A DNA stretch of 64,000 nt, taken from positions 300,001-364,000 of the forward strand of contig NC_085086.1 in the NCBI RefSeq assembly GCF_963422355.1, read 5' to 3'. Both the position numbers and the translations under genes were made by a program. Below the pieces are notes generated by a model. The model searched no databases, was not told the DNA's origin, and saw only the letters and a program-made list of their open reading frames with translations. Source of the DNA: Corticium candelabrum (Eukaryota > Porifera > Homoscleromorpha > Homosclerophorida > Plakinidae). Below, piece by piece: positions 52,574 to 64,000 of the stretch. The first letter of the stretch is position 1. Every line of letters starts with the position of its first letter.

Positions 52574-53205
52574 GTGTCTGTGTGTCCGTCTGTCTGTCTG
52601 TCTGTCCGTCTGTCTGTCCATCTGTCCGTCTGTCCGTCTGTCTGTCCGCCTGTCTGTGTGTGCGCACGCGCACTAGCTAGAACACGTTTACGTTTGCCTC
52701 CCCAAATGAGTCCAAGTAGATTCTTACTAATTGGAATAGGTGCCACCACGCGGTCCGACCACACTTGAACCCTCAGACTTTGACCGAGAGTATATTCGCC
52801 TTCAAAAGTCGCATTGTCGGGAATCTCGTATGGCTGCCACGGAAAGAACGGTTTGCGTGCCTACAAAACAAATTATTGAGTAATTAATTAATTTAGAAAT
52901 GCTATAATTTCTTTTGTAAGAGTAACTTATTGTTGTGCTATTTGTAAGTAATGTGCCTTGTAGTAACAAGACTTTATATTTGAATATGCGAAGAGCTTAT
53001 GCTCAACGAGCTGTTACAAATCTACAACCTCCTACCATATTTACTTTTACCTTCTGTGTACGTATCAGACACTGCAACCTATTACAGTTAACTAACGTAT
53101 ATACACACGCTGTACGGACAGATGACCAGCATGGCACATCGGCAAGAACGTGTCTATACACATGGACAATACAGCATACCTTTATGTACGTACGTACATG
53201 CATGC

Positions 53206-53278
<73 letters not shown>

Positions 53279-53488
53279 TGTGTGTTTGTGTATGCGTGTG
53301 TGTGGGTGTGTGGGTGTTGGTGTATGTGTTTGTTTGTTTGTTTGTGTATGCGTGTGTGTGTTTGTGTATGCGTGTGTGTGGGTGTGTGGGTGTTGGTGTA
53401 TGTGTTTGTTTGTTTGTTTGTGTATGCGTGTGTGTGTGTTTGTGTGTGTTTGTGTGTTTGTTTGTTTATTTATGCGTGTGTGTGTGTT

Positions 53489-53582
<94 letters not shown>

Positions 53583-53583
53583 T

Positions 53584-53620
<37 letters not shown>

Positions 53621-53624
53621 TGTG

Positions 53625-53667
<43 letters not shown>

Positions 53668-54155
53668 ATTGACTGCAATGTTGTAGGCCAAGTCCATTAA
53701 TGTGTTATAATTTGCTTAGTTATGAAGGACTGGTAGATATTTGAAAGTTTCCTGTACATACGTAGAGTTTTGATGATAATAAACGAATCTGTCTGTCTGT
53801 CTGTCTGTCTGTGTCGAACAAACCTACTGAACTTTCATAAGCAGTCTAGCAGACATGATAATATGTTTAACTTTCAAATTTTGATACAAATACTAAACTA
53901 TGGAAACAAGCGCTAACACACATGTCCATCTGCGTTTCTTAAAGTTAATTAATTTGCAAATTCTATATATTTCTTACTTCACAATATCCAGTCGCCAAGT
54001 CGATTTCGTAGAAGATATCTTCGTTATATAACATCAGCAACTCATGAAACCTGTAAAGTGCAATTAATGTAAAAAGTAAATTATTTTATTAATTAATAAA
54101 AGCGTGAAGTGTAACGTAGATGTCGATCCATACTACGTGATTGGGAAGAATACTT

Positions 54156-54243
<88 letters not shown>

Positions 54244-54715
54244 TAACATCACATGTCATGTCGCTCGTGACTTGGTCCAGTGTACTACAGCATGCACATG
54301 CATGCACTTCATGCATACTCACAACAAAGCACGTGATCTCGAGCTGCAAACAAACAAGACTGTTGCAGAGTAGAATATAGAGATTACACGTAGACTATAG
54401 CTAGATCAAAGTAACTAGACATGAAGCTCATTGTTAGTCTAACAATTTCATTGCTCTACTAGATTTGCTCTACTAATTAATTAATTAGGGTTACGATTCT
54501 TACGATCTTCCGGGCGTATTTGCGTCAATCTCATCGACAATACGCTTGCGTCTGTTCGCGAAGTCGTAAGTGATATTGAAGCGGTTGTGCACTCCCTTGC
54601 CGTGATCGTAAGATGAAGCCCGTCCATGCCACGCCTGAGGAGTCGCACACGGTTTGGGAAATTGAGCGTTTACCGCCAAGAGAGAGACGACGAAAGCAAC
54701 GAGCGTCAACTTCAT
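52173..54715 (-). CDS. ependymin-related protein (EPDR), gene 1
   Basis: Four exons: 54715-54504, 54050-53978, 52860-52728, 52351-52173. They join in frame to 597 nt, 198 residues, the usual family size. The signal peptide starts MKLTLVAFVVSLLAVNAQ and mature sequence begins near FPKPC. Motifs in order are PCATPQAWHGRASSYDHGKG, RRKRIVDEID, FHELLMLYNEDIFYEID, FPWQPYEIPD, then ETWIGTFTVGDCIPVYEVIS and NVFIPPSQC. Four conserved cysteines (PKPC, GYC, GDC, SQC) fit the family. Expected to be secreted or lysosomal; ependymin-related proteins have a lipid-binding-type fold, ligand unknown. Exon 3 splices through a gtaaga donor at 52727; the open frame beyond runs into (AC)n and is not coding. Introns hold long GT and AT runs. 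Confidence 0.88.
52413..52670. repeat. (GT)n and (TCTG)n in intron 3 of EPDR gene 1
   Basis: GT runs with a gcgcgcg interruption and a terminal tgtctgtccgtc part. Arg/His/Thr ORFs here are repeat translations. Confidence 0.93.
53205..53665. repeat. (GT)n compound microsatellite in intron 2 of EPDR gene 1
   Basis: GT runs with tgtatgcgtg and gggtgttgg variants present twice (about 53283-53345 and 53357-53425), ending in (TCTG)n. A further short (TCTG)n is at 53791-53812. Confidence 0.93.
54158..54241. repeat. (AT)n in intron 1 of EPDR gene 1
   Basis: About 84 bp of pure AT dinucleotide. Confidence 0.95.
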
Positions 54716-55143
54716 GGCTCTATTGACCGTGTTATGAACCAAATTAGATGCTGGCGGGTCGTCTTACCAAGATGCTAGATAAGCTAATCACATGATTTAC
54801 AGTTTCACGTGTTCCGCCTCTTGTCTACAATCTAAATTGCGCATAACATTAGAATTGTAAAGAAGCTATTAATGTACATACATTAGGGAATTTATAAAAT
54901 CAAAATGGACAGAAGTCCATTATGTATTATGTTAGCAACGTCTATACACATACGGGTAATTATAAAATGTAAAAATATTGCATGAAAAATCAACTGTCAC
55001 TGAGCTTGGTTAGTCCTAGATATGTTCACATTGACAAGAACTAAACAATAAAGCTCAAGAAAACCAAGCAGGCACAAAGTCTATAAGCAACATGCAGGTA
55101 GACCAGTAAATATGCTATGGCCTAAGAAGTTTGTACGTACGAG
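54716..55143. other. intergenic between EPDR genes 1 and 2
   Basis: Upstream region of EPDR gene 1 and downstream of copy 2. The TACAGCAGTCCCGGATTAT element of copies 2 and 3 is not present here. Nothing else recognised. Confidence 0.5.
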
Positions 55144-56930
55144 TCAAACTCCCATTTCTGCTTGTTGGCATTCTGGAAGTGGAACGAAAATGTCGAAGTT
55201 TGCAATGCCTCCAAAGAAATTGTAGAACGTAGTCGTATTTGATTGGCTTATGTTACCGTTTGTGATAACCTCGTGCACACGAATGCAACCGTTCATCGTA
55301 AACTGGCCATTCCACGTCTCATCTGTCAATTAGAAAAATATATTACAATACTTGTTACGTTATTAAAATATTTATTTTTCAAACTTCAGTTTTGAAGTAA
55401 TTTATTAAAACCGTAAAATTAAATTTTATCACGTGGATACTTTGCACTCACGTCTAATTCCTGGTATTGCGTCAGACCATTCTGTTACAAGAAGATTGCC
55501 TCCAAGAGTAAACTCTCCTATAAAGTGAGCGTTCTCTGGAATCTCATATGGTCGCCAAGGAAACGCAGTTCCTAGAAAACCAAATTATATACAATTATAT
55601 TACGAGTGTTAGCAAAGGCAATCTGTGTTTGAAATTTTCCATTATTGTCGGATTACCTTGCATCCTCGAGTAATCAAGTTCGGTCGTAAAAGGCTGGAGG
55701 AGTAGCATTGTAGAGCGTAAAAAGCTAGTGATACCTGTAAACACAAAGTGATCCTATTTATGCTCACCCTATGGGAACAAATTGGCCAATTACAACTTAT
55801 ATCTGATAACATAAATTTTTAAATTAGAGCAACCGTCTGAGACATGCACAACTGTTAGTCTGAAGTAATAGGTAACTATTATACACTTGTATACAAACGT
55901 TTATATTAGTACACTGTCTATGCTTCAACTGATTTGAGTAATGATATCCATACTCTGGTGGCTGTAAATGCAAAACAAAATGGAAGATAGACTTTAATAG
56001 GTCAACAACTTTGATGAAGGAGAGAGTATGCGTACTTATGTTAAATTTCAACAGCTAGAGTATTAAATGCTAACAAAATATGGGCGTTTATACTGTAGGA
56101 GCCGTAGATTATGGCAGCCATTGCTCTAATTTGCTTCTCTCACTGAATCACATCCCAGCTAGTGCACTAGAACGTAATTATGTTGCACATGATTGTAATA
56201 TTGGCTCCCAGATTTCAAAGACTACCTACTACGCCTCTAGAAAGTAAAAGAAACCTCAAAGTTTGATGGACAATCAAGATGCATCTATACACATATGCAT
56301 GAAGACTAGACATTAGACACGTGTGCGTCGATTGTATGTAGCAGGAACCACGCAAAGTTTGTAGAATTGTGTAAAACGGTTAGTCGTCACTATGATTGCA
56401 GCAGTACCCTACAGAATCTCTAGCCAACACCATTGGCTAGACACTAGGGTTGAAGCAGAGTCACAGTATATTGTGTTTCCATGCATGCATGCTTAGCCTC
56501 TATACAGCTGGCGTGTGCTTGCTCAACAATTGAGATTTTAGAGCTCGAATAGATCGCAAACATTTTAATTGTTAGTGTATTGAGACGTTCATAGTTGACT
56601 AGAAGACGCTTGAAGTCGTTCACAAACCACACAAATGCGTGACTTGATAAACAATATGAGGCGTGTCTTGGCTCAATGCATATTTCGTTTCTACTTGTTA
56701 GTCTATTAGATCACTTACGTTCTTTCTGGTGTTCCAATTCGGATTTCTTCAATAACACTCTTTCGTCTGTTTTCTAGGCCGTAACTGATGCGCCAAAAGT
56801 TGTGAATTCCTTGGCCGTGATCGTACGATGAGGCATTTGCCTCCCAAGCAGGAGGCGTCTGACATGGACGCAGGGTTTGGCATATAAGAGCAAAGCAGAT
56901 TCAGAGACACAAAATCACAGCCTTTGACAT
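55144..56930 (-). pseudogene. ependymin-related gene 2, disrupted
   Basis: Exons align one to one with gene 3: 56930-56719, 55734-55657, 55571-55452, 55322-55144. Exon 1 has TGA at codon 10 (56903-56901) inside the signal peptide, where gene 3 has TGC. Exon 2 has TAG where gene 3 has GAT, and a one-base loss shifts the frame to a further TGA. Exon 2 is 78 nt (79 in gene 3) and exon 3 is 120 nt (127 in gene 3). Exons 3 and 4 themselves stay open (FPWRPYEIPENAHFIGEF; ETWNGQFTMNGC; FVPLPECQQAEM). Three independent breaks make a functional product unlikely. Promoter-proximal motif and splice borders are still kept, so the loss looks recent. Confidence 0.82.
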
Positions 56931-56991
56931 GACTTGCTGTCGTTAAATAGAGTAGCAATCCAATGCAAATGATGCAACACCATGTGTCGAT

Positions 56992-57010
56992 TACAGCAGT
57001 CCCGGATTAT
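56992..57010. promoter_or_regulatory. shared EPDR upstream element TACAGCAGTCCCGGATTAT
   Basis: Lies 62-80 bp upstream of the start codon of EPDR copy 2. The same 19 bp occurs twice upstream of EPDR gene 3. Confidence 0.55.
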
Positions 57011-58288
57011 CCAGGCTAAACGGCAGATAGTAATCCTAATTAATTAATTATTGGGTCCAATTTAAATGCTGTGTATGCATGTAAATGTCAGGATAGGTAA
57101 AAAAAATTTAGAAAATATTTTAATTAATACGGTGTAGTTACAGTATATAAAGTAAGTTTAGTAGTTTGATAACAGAGAACGTATAAAAATGAAAAAATTT
57201 TCTAATTTAGTAAAGTCATGTCTCTAATTCATCAGGCACAATCATGGCTTTTCTATTTGTTTATTGACAAATATTGTTTGTCAAAAATAGAAGTTATTAG
57301 TTAATTAATTAAGCATAATGTGATTACGATGTATTACTATACACCATAGAATATAATAAAATAAACTCATATTACCACAAATACGCGTAAGATTTAAATA
57401 GTAAAAGCTAAAAACAAGGAATGATAAACCCCCGGCTGCTAGCTTACTAGCGTAGTACTGTAGGTGTACAAGAACGCAAATACGTCAAATACAATGTCAC
57501 GTGGACGCCACTATAGACACATGACAAGACATGTCTAGTCTACTGCTGTGTTGGGTTGTATGCGCGTATCTCTAGTCATCCGTTGCAACACATAGATAAT
57601 TAGCGGCACCCGCATTTGTAAACAATGAGGGCGTAAGCAGTGGGCGTAGCAGGTTGTCGAGCCGGTCGCTCGTCTACGCCGGCGTACTACACTGTACTGC
57701 ACAGCTACCCTAGCGCTTTCGCGTCTTGGGTAATGAAAGCACTAGAGTGCGAATCTCTCGCTGTTACGCAGCACTTGCTGCACACGTAACGTGCACTGGT
57801 ACTTATTCTCATTAGCATATAGATGAGACCGTGAGAAGAGGGCTGCACACATTCACTTGCACGTGAGTTTGCCGACCCTCGAAAGAACACAAACATCATC
57901 ACATCGACTGGCACGCTAGCACCAGCATGCATTCCAATTGTTGAGAGGACGTTTCAGTGGTGCAATGTAACTCTAGCGCATGCGGGCTAGGATTAATTAA
58001 TTAATCAATAAGATTTTCTAACATGTAGTTGCACTTCGAACCAAAATGTTTGCAAAAGTAAGAGGTATGCTAACAACGCTTAGATTAAACACATGATTCG
58101 CATATATTCTTGCATCCAAAATCAACTGCCACTGCAGCTTGCTTACATAGACGTCAAACTGACAAGTTCACGTTGATCATGACAAGAACTAGACAATGCA
58201 GCACAAAGAAAACAAGCGAATACAAAATCTAGGCCAATGATACGCAAAGTTTGAAAAAGAGAAAACAGCTCTAACGGGTCTAGACGAG
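57011..58288. other. intergenic between EPDR copies 2 and 3
   Basis: Unique AT-rich sequence. Short ORFs only, no recognisable gene or RNA. Confidence 0.5.
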
Positions 58289-59945
58289 TCAAACTTCCAT
58301 CTCTGCTTCTTCGCATTCGCTTGGTGGAATGAAAACGTTGTAGTTTGCAATGCCTCCAATGATATCGTAGAAGGTAGTCGTAACCGATTGGCTTATGTTA
58401 CCATTGGCGATAACCTCGTGCACAGGAATACAACCGTCCACAGTAAACTGGCCAAGCCATGTCTCAGCTGTAAATTCAAAACACAATGTCAGTTTGGTCT
58501 CACTTTTAAATTATACGATCTTTTCAAACTTTATTTTCGAAGTACTTTGTTACTTAATTTGTAATAAATTTTATCACGTGGCTGGTTTGCACTCACGTCG
58601 AATGCCTGGTACTGCATCAGACCATTCTGTTACAAGAAGCTTGCCTCCGAGTGTAAACTCTCCTATAAAGTGGGCGTTCTCTGGAATCTCATATGGTAGC
58701 CAAGGAAAAAATGGAGAAAATTTCTAATGAAAAATATAAATTTAATTAAACATAACCAGAACATGCCCAAATAATAGTGTAAAGAACAAGCAAAATATAT
58801 TTGATATAAATGCTAGCAGACAGACTGTGTTTGAAATATCCATTAATTTGTGGTACTACCCTGCATTCTCGAGTAATCAAGTTGATGTCATAGAAGACTG
58901 GAGGATCAGTATTGTAGAGCATAATAAGATCGTGATATCTGTAAAAGCAAAGTGCTCTTATTAGTTAATGATTTTATGCAAACTAATAAACTACAACAAA
59001 ATATTTCTGTATTTTTTACTAATATTTTAAATGAAACAAACGTCTAAACGATTGTTAGTCATAAGTAGTGACTATCAACTGTATACTTCAATTGTTTTAA
59101 ATTATTCTGTTGACTGTAATTGCAAAGCAAGATAGAAGCTAGACTGGTAATTCAGTAGTATCAACAGTTACTTTGATGGTAAGAAATAGTGCATACCTAA
59201 ACTATTCAATAGCAATAAAACAAAAGCATTGCTGCGCTATTAGCACAATAACAGCAATAAGAAAACCCTTTGCAACTATAGGCATGCATGCAGACTAGAC
59301 CTCAAGTACTATCTAGGTAATGCAAATTTTGCTAATTGTGTCAAACGATTACGCATCACTGCGTCCGTAACAGCACTTTGTATAGAACCTCTAGCGATAT
59401 CTCTACGATAGCTACAACAATGACTATCGGTCAAGATTAGCTTAGATTGCGTGTATTGCATGTTGTTTCCCTGCTAAGTGTTGCATGCAATTCTAGACCA
59501 CGAATATGTTAACTGCGAATGGATTGAGACTTCCGTTGTTGTTGACAGGAGGCGAGACTCCCCCACCAATTAAAGGCGTGACTTGGTAACTGATACATGA
59601 GGCGTGACTCCTACCAATTGGAGGCGTGACTTGGTAACAGGTAAGTCCATGAGGCGTGACTTTGGTCGATCCGTCCATGTATATTTCGTACGTATTGAGA
59701 CAAGTTTGACGCTGTTAAATAACTTACGTTCTTTCTGGTGTTCCAACTCGAATTTCGTCGACGATTCTCTTTCGTCTGTTTGCTTGATCGTAGCTGATGC
59801 GCCAAAAGTTGTGTATTCCTTTACCATGATCGTACGATGAAGCATTGCCTTCCCAAGCAGGAGGAGTCTGACATGGACGGGGCACTTGGCATATGACAGT
59901 CGCCAAAAAGCAGATGCAGAGACACAAAATCACGACCTTCGACAT
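58289..59945 (-). CDS. ependymin-related protein (EPDR), gene 3
   Basis: Four exons: 59945-59728, 58938-58860, 58723-58597, 58467-58289. They give 603 nt, 200 residues. The signal peptide is MSKVVILCLCICFLATVICQ, then VPRPCQTPPAWEGNASSYDH, FWRISYDQANRRKRIVDEI, YHDLIMLYNTDPPVFYDIN, FPWLPYEIPENAHFIGEF, ETWLGQFTVDGCIPVHEVIA and NVFIPPSECEEAEMEV. The four family cysteines are at PRPC, REC, DGC and SEC. Exon-2 donor is gtagta, the others standard. N-glycosylation-type NAS and NIS sites are visible. It is the closest relative of the disrupted copy 2 and more distant from gene 1. Probably secreted; ligand unknown. Confidence 0.9.
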
Positions 59946-60003
59946 GACTGGTAATGTTGAGTCGCAACCCTATGCAAATGACTCTAACTTGATTAGGATT
60001 AAA

Positions 60004-60051
60004 TACAGCAGTCCCGGATTATTTAGACTAAATACAGCAGTCCCGGATTAT
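60004..60051. promoter_or_regulatory. tandem pair of the EPDR upstream element
   Basis: TACAGCAGTCCCGGATTAT at 60004-60022 and 60033-60051 (29-bp period), 59-106 bp upstream of the gene 3 start codon. Confidence 0.58.
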
Positions 60052-60216
60052 TGAGACTAAAAGGCAGTAATCTTGGTTGGTCCAACTGAACCAATATTTA
60101 ATAGTTTGGGTGAAGTGGAAATGTTTAGAAAATATCGTAACTCGGTGTAGCTCAGCATCTCTAAACAATATGTTTAATTAATTAATTAATTAAAACTGCA
60201 TAAAGCAAGTCCTCAA

Positions 60217-60219
<3 letters not shown>

Positions 60220-60302
<83 letters not shown>
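60220..60302. repeat. (GT)n microsatellite
   Basis: About 83 bp of GT between EPDR gene 3 and the following LINE region. Confidence 0.95.
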
Positions 60303-60304
<2 letters not shown>

Positions 60305-60557
60305 AATGCAAAATGACAACACCAGTTAGTGGATCGGTCTGAAAATGCTACCAAGGGGTAAATTTTGATGGAGAACGACATGGGATATATGGTTTTGACG
60401 TTCGACTCAATTGCATGCATGGGCCCCTCTTGAGGGTAGCCCCCTCGCGCTCGAATTTGTAAACAACAAATCATCGGATCTCCACCAAGTTTAAAAATGC
60501 CTATTCCTGACCTCGGATTGTATGCCAAGGCATGTTGTTTATTACCGGCGACATCGA

Positions 60558-60733
60558 TATAATATAAAGATATATTTCTACGGTATCCGAGTCTTTGATA
60601 ATACGCCTACCTGCGTGTCCCTGTGTACGCCCTTTGAATTATTGCCAACATGACTACACCTGTTTCCTACAACGGCAGTAACGTCTTCGAACTGACGACG
60701 TCCGACGGGACTGTCGAGATGGCTGCAAGATAA
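60558..60733 (+). other. possible TATA box and short ORF
   Basis: TATAATATAAAG at 60558-60569, then a 27-codon ORF from ATG 60650 (context ccaacATGAC; MTTPVSYNGSNVFELTTSDG) to TAA 60733. It could be a first exon or the 5' end of the following LINE. No family recognised. Confidence 0.3.
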
Positions 60734-60879
60734 GACGCGACTTTGTCATATATACGAGGTGACTAAGTAACTTCACGTGACTTCCAAGTTTCGTCTGCCT
60801 GACATCTAACTCTAAACAAGAAAATCTCGTTGATAATTTTTCGAAACAGGCTACTCGGATAAATTTTCATTTGTCTTTA

Positions 60880-62005
60880 GCGGGATATGATCACCTTCCA
60901 GTTCATTCGATCGCACGTGCACATGCACATCCCGAGTAGACTGTACTTATCGTCATCCCTGCATGGCGTCCTTAAAAATGTGTTATCAATCTCTTCGCAG
61001 ATGATGTTTGTATATACAGGTCTGTGTCATCTATTCCTCAAGTGCTGTCAATGGTCAATAAAGATCTATCCCGTATAGTACAATGGTTTAAGCAGAACAA
61101 ACTATCTCTGAATGTATCAAAAACTAAGTGGCTGCTTAATCCAAGACCCCAATAAGGGCGGATGGATATGTACAAGTGAATAGCTGTCTGAAGTTAAAAT
61201 ATGTGGAATGCCGGTTGACAGAGTCTCCTCTTTCATGTACCTAGTTGTTGTGATCGATAAAGGTTTAACCTGGAAGGACCATATTGAATGCATCGTTGGT
61301 AAGGCACACCAACGTGTCACTCCATTGAGACGTAGCAGAGATCTTCTTCGTCGGAAGAGTAGAATCTTGTTCTACAAATGTCTGATTTTTCCTATTCTTG
61401 AGTATGCCTCTGTGGTTTGGTCAAACTGCTCAAAGACTCTCTTCAAAAAAGTTATATCAATTAAAGGCTATTCAGCTCGACTGATTACCGATTCAAAGCC
61501 AGGAACTAGAACAGCTCCTCTTAAGAGACAGCTCCGTCTCTTAAGGCTTGAGAGTCGTGCTGGATATTTCAAGCTATCTTCACTTTCAGGTGTCTTCGCC
61601 GTCTTGCACTAGACTACTGCAAGAATTTGTTTATCACTAGAAATTCTGTGTGTAGCCGAGTTACAAGGAATATTCATAGACTATTACTTCCTTGTCCAAG
61701 TACAAATTCTTTAAAGAGAGCGTTCAGTTTCAGAGCAGCCCAGCAATGGAATGGCCTGCCTAATATTCTATTTGAGTGCAAGTCTCTTCAGACTTTCAAA
61801 CTAGCTTATAAATATTGGTTTTTGAATAACCCTTGAACTTGTGAGTTGCTTAGTTTGGTGTGTTAGTGTCGTGTGTTAGTTTCGTGTTAGCATAAATTTG
61901 TACTGGAAGTGTTGTAATGTGGCACAGGACTCTAAATCGATCATCAGACTGAACAGCTTACCTGTATAAATAAAGTCATCTCATCTCAGCTCATCTCATC
62001 TTCTG
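60880..62005 (+). pseudogene. LINE remnant (Jockey/CR1/RTE-type RT, 3' half)
   Basis: RT motif C appears as NLFADDVCIY near 60985-61015, followed by WFKQNKLSLNVSKTK, YLVVVIDKGLTWKDHIE, ILFYKCLIFPILEYASVVWS and SARLITDSKPGTRTAPL. The C-terminal segment is RAFSFRAAQQWNGLPNIL, ending TGA at 61834-61836. At least two frame changes separate these blocks. The 3' end has AATAAA (61968-61973) and a short (TCATC)n tail at about 61975-62001, as expected for a LINE tail. It is distinct from the restriction-endonuclease LINEs in the window (FADD instead of YLDD). Confidence 0.82.
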
Positions 62006-62338
62006 GGTATCGCTTCCGGCGATCAAAAATTTCTTGCCGATTGAAGCCACTGTTCTAGCGCTGGCGTTTCTTTTCAAATTTTGATTGAAACTTACAACCT
62101 ACACGTTTTCAGAACAGGACACTCGGTTACACTTTCATTTGTTTTCAAAGAGATATTCGTGAACTAACAATAATCTAATCAACCCGGGCAAAGAACGGGC
62201 TGCTCAGCTAGTCTACTATAATACCATACACAATCACGTTGTCCTCAACTGTGAATACCGTTCCAAAAATGTGTCCTTGTTAATATATAGTTTAAATATT
62301 TCAATTCTGTTTCTAGCGAAAACCCACTGCATGGTTTA

Positions 62339-64000
62339 CAGGCCCGTAGCAAGCGGTCCGGCAGATCCGGCATTTTCCGGACCATTTTTCAGAAAGTGTA
62401 GTTTCAGAAGCGGCAGAATGGCTTAGACTTTCGGTTATATAGATATAGATGATAAAATATATTATTTACTTTCCATTCTGTCTACGTTATCAGGCACAGA
62501 GAAATGTAATAATTAGAGTGAACATTGATTATATTGTGAAAATTGAGATACGTACAAGAAATAGCTGGAAGAATGGAGTGTAAGAGTAAAAGGGTTCCAG
62601 GCCACATTCGGGATTTGTCCTAAATCTTCAAAGTATGGCGACCCCCAGCACATCAAAAGTCTTTCCTGATGATCAAGCCGTTCTTAACCAGCTTCACCAA
62701 CCCCTGAACTTCGATTTTCCAAAGCGCCTCTTTGGGAAGAAGGCGGAGTTGAGTTGCTTCAGGCTATCTTGGTTTCATCAGTGGCCATTTCTTCACTACC
62801 ACGAGGATGACGAAGTCGTGTTTTGTAACCTGTGCATGAAAGCATGGACTAAAAAAACCGATCAAGTCTAAACCGGATCCTGCTTTTGTTAGTATTCTAG
62901 CACATACAGAAGTAGGCTGTTGGTCTATAATTGTATTTATTGGTAAGGTTACTCGTGGATTTTCAAACTGAAAAAATTTAACCACATTCAAGAACCAAGT
63001 AAAGAGTGCGTGTCATCGTGAAGCAGTTGAAGTTTTTGTCACTCTTCCTGCCATCACCAAGAACGTTGGAGAACATCTTTCTCATGATCATGCTGTCCAG
63101 AAAGTCAACAGTCAACAAGCGCTTCTTCAAGTACTGTCGTCTGTGAGATTCTTGAGTAGGCAGAGTCTTGCTTATAGAGGAGATGGAGATGAAGCCCATG
63201 GTAATCTACAACAGCTGCTTTGTCTACAGAGTAAGAAAGACCCTAACCTAGCACACTGGCTGAAACGAAAGGAGAATGTCTACGCAAGTCCACAAATTCA
63301 AAATGAAATGACCAAAACATTGGCCTCCAAGTGCTACGAAATATTGCCACAGGCATACATAATTCTCCATTTGTAACTGTGATGGCTGAAGTAAACTACT
63401 GATGCCCCCAACAGAGAGCAATTTGCAGTCATCATTCGTAGGGTTTCAGAAGACTTGCATGTAGATGAAGAGTCTATTGGACTTTACCAAAACTCAACTA
63501 CTGATGCTGCAACCCTTGCAGCTCTGATCAAGGACGTCTTCATAAAACTGAATGTTAGTATGAAAATGCTTCGTGGACAGTGTTTTGATGGTGCCAGTGC
63601 GATGAGCGGCTATAGAACTGGTGTTGCTAAACGCATTAATGATATTGAGCCAAGAGCAGTCTTCACCCACTGTTACGGTCATGCTCTAAATCTCGCTGCA
63701 AATGACACCCTAAAGCAATCAAAGTTGATGAAAGATGTACTAGACACAAGTCGAGAGATCACAAAACTGATCAAATATTTCCCACGTAAGGAGGGGATAT
63801 TTATGAAGTTGAAGGAGAGCTTGCCAGCTAGTAGTACAGGTATCAGAGTACTCTGCCCTACCAGATGGACAGTGAGAGCTGCTACGCTCTCAAGCATTAT
63901 CGGTAACTATGAGGCATTGCAGAATACATGGAGGAGGCTCTTGCAATAACAAAGGACACAGAGGCCAAGGCCAGAATTCAAGGGTGTCAGCCCAAATGGG
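62339..64000 (+). pseudogene. hAT transposon (ZMYM1/DUF4371-like transposase), broken and cut by window end
   Basis: Likely 5' terminus CAGGCCCGTAGC at 62339. The ORF starts at 62635 with a TTF-type zinc finger (FPKRLFGKKAE, WFHQWPFLHYHEDDEVVFC, CMKAW), then frame breaks. ITKNVGEHLSHDHAVQ and RFLSRQSLAYRGDGDEA follow in another frame, then ASPQIQNEM. The region where the family has M-A-D-E-T-T-D is shifted (near 63380-63400), so the first catalytic Asp is lost. The frame from about 63455 to 63949 is open again (RGQCFDGASAMSG, FTHCYGHALNLA, RVLCPTRWTVRAA). The hAT dimerisation C-terminus lies outside the window. Confidence 0.85.

Noticed and set aside
52403..53697. His/Thr and Val/Cys repeat ORFs
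   Set aside because: Translations of (AC)n and (GT)n within EPDR gene 1 introns.
56749..56958. 69-codon reverse-strand ORF over EPDR copy 2 exon 1
   Set aside because: It is in the wrong frame; the homologous frame is the one with the TGA at codon 10.
57705..57932. 75-codon reverse ORF between EPDR copies
   Set aside because: No homology recognised, no splice or promoter support; consistent with chance.

Overview
The window looks like animal nuclear DNA. It has intron-rich genes with GT/AG junctions, one-repeat-per-exon ankyrin genes, a death-domain exon, a cluster of ependymin-related secreted proteins, LINE, Ty3/gypsy, hAT and Crypton-type relics, and very many microsatellites. Ankyrin/death proteins plus ependymin-related proteins in a repeat-laden, AT-rich genome suggest an aquatic invertebrate. 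A sponge is my best guess, but that is inference and the species cannot be read from the sequence.

Layout. Positions 1 to about 8.97 kb and about 39.16 to 46.74 kb form a diverged long inverted repeat; the left arm starts at the window edge, so its outer limit is unknown. Each arm holds an outer unique block, degenerate (CAAA)/(TTTG) arrays, an AT-rich tract, an OTU-protease-like terminal exon, a 19-bp satellite, the 5' end of an ankyrin gene, a (TGTC)/(GACA) microsatellite and a TIR element. Between the arms lie a tandem duplication of microsatellite DNA (8.3-15 kb), a LINE with a restriction-like endonuclease joined head to head to a Ty3/gypsy 3' end (14.9-19.1 kb), and one large reverse-strand gene (36.6 to 19.2 kb).

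The central gene has ten exons whose lengths and phases join into 1,290 nt (429 codons plus stop). It encodes five ankyrin repeats, a Thr/Pro-rich linker, a coiled coil, one hydrophobic segment and a C-terminal death domain. Its introns are filled with microsatellites, MITE-like elements and LINE fragments. Broken or partial copies of its first exons lie at 6.8-11.8 kb (plus strand) and 40.4-40.7 kb (minus strand), all with a CRE-like TGACGTCA upstream. A related four-exon ankyrin gene is at 47.1-48.3 kb.

The right third holds a relic DUF3504/Crypton-like tyrosine recombinase split by a MITE (50.1-51.5 kb), then three tandem reverse-strand ependymin-related genes (52.2-60.0 kb). The first and third are intact four-exon genes of 198 and 200 residues; the middle one is a pseudogene. 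After them come a broken LINE (60.9-62.0 kb) and a broken hAT (ZMYM1/DUF4371-like) transposon cut by the window end.

The most interesting signal is a LINE family whose 3' ends join (GACA)n arrays directly, with a conserved hairpin just after the stop codon. One copy is flanked by (GACA)n on both sides, which suggests a retrotransposon that targets this microsatellite. Second is the ankyrin locus itself: phase-0, one-repeat exons separated by recombination-prone repeats.
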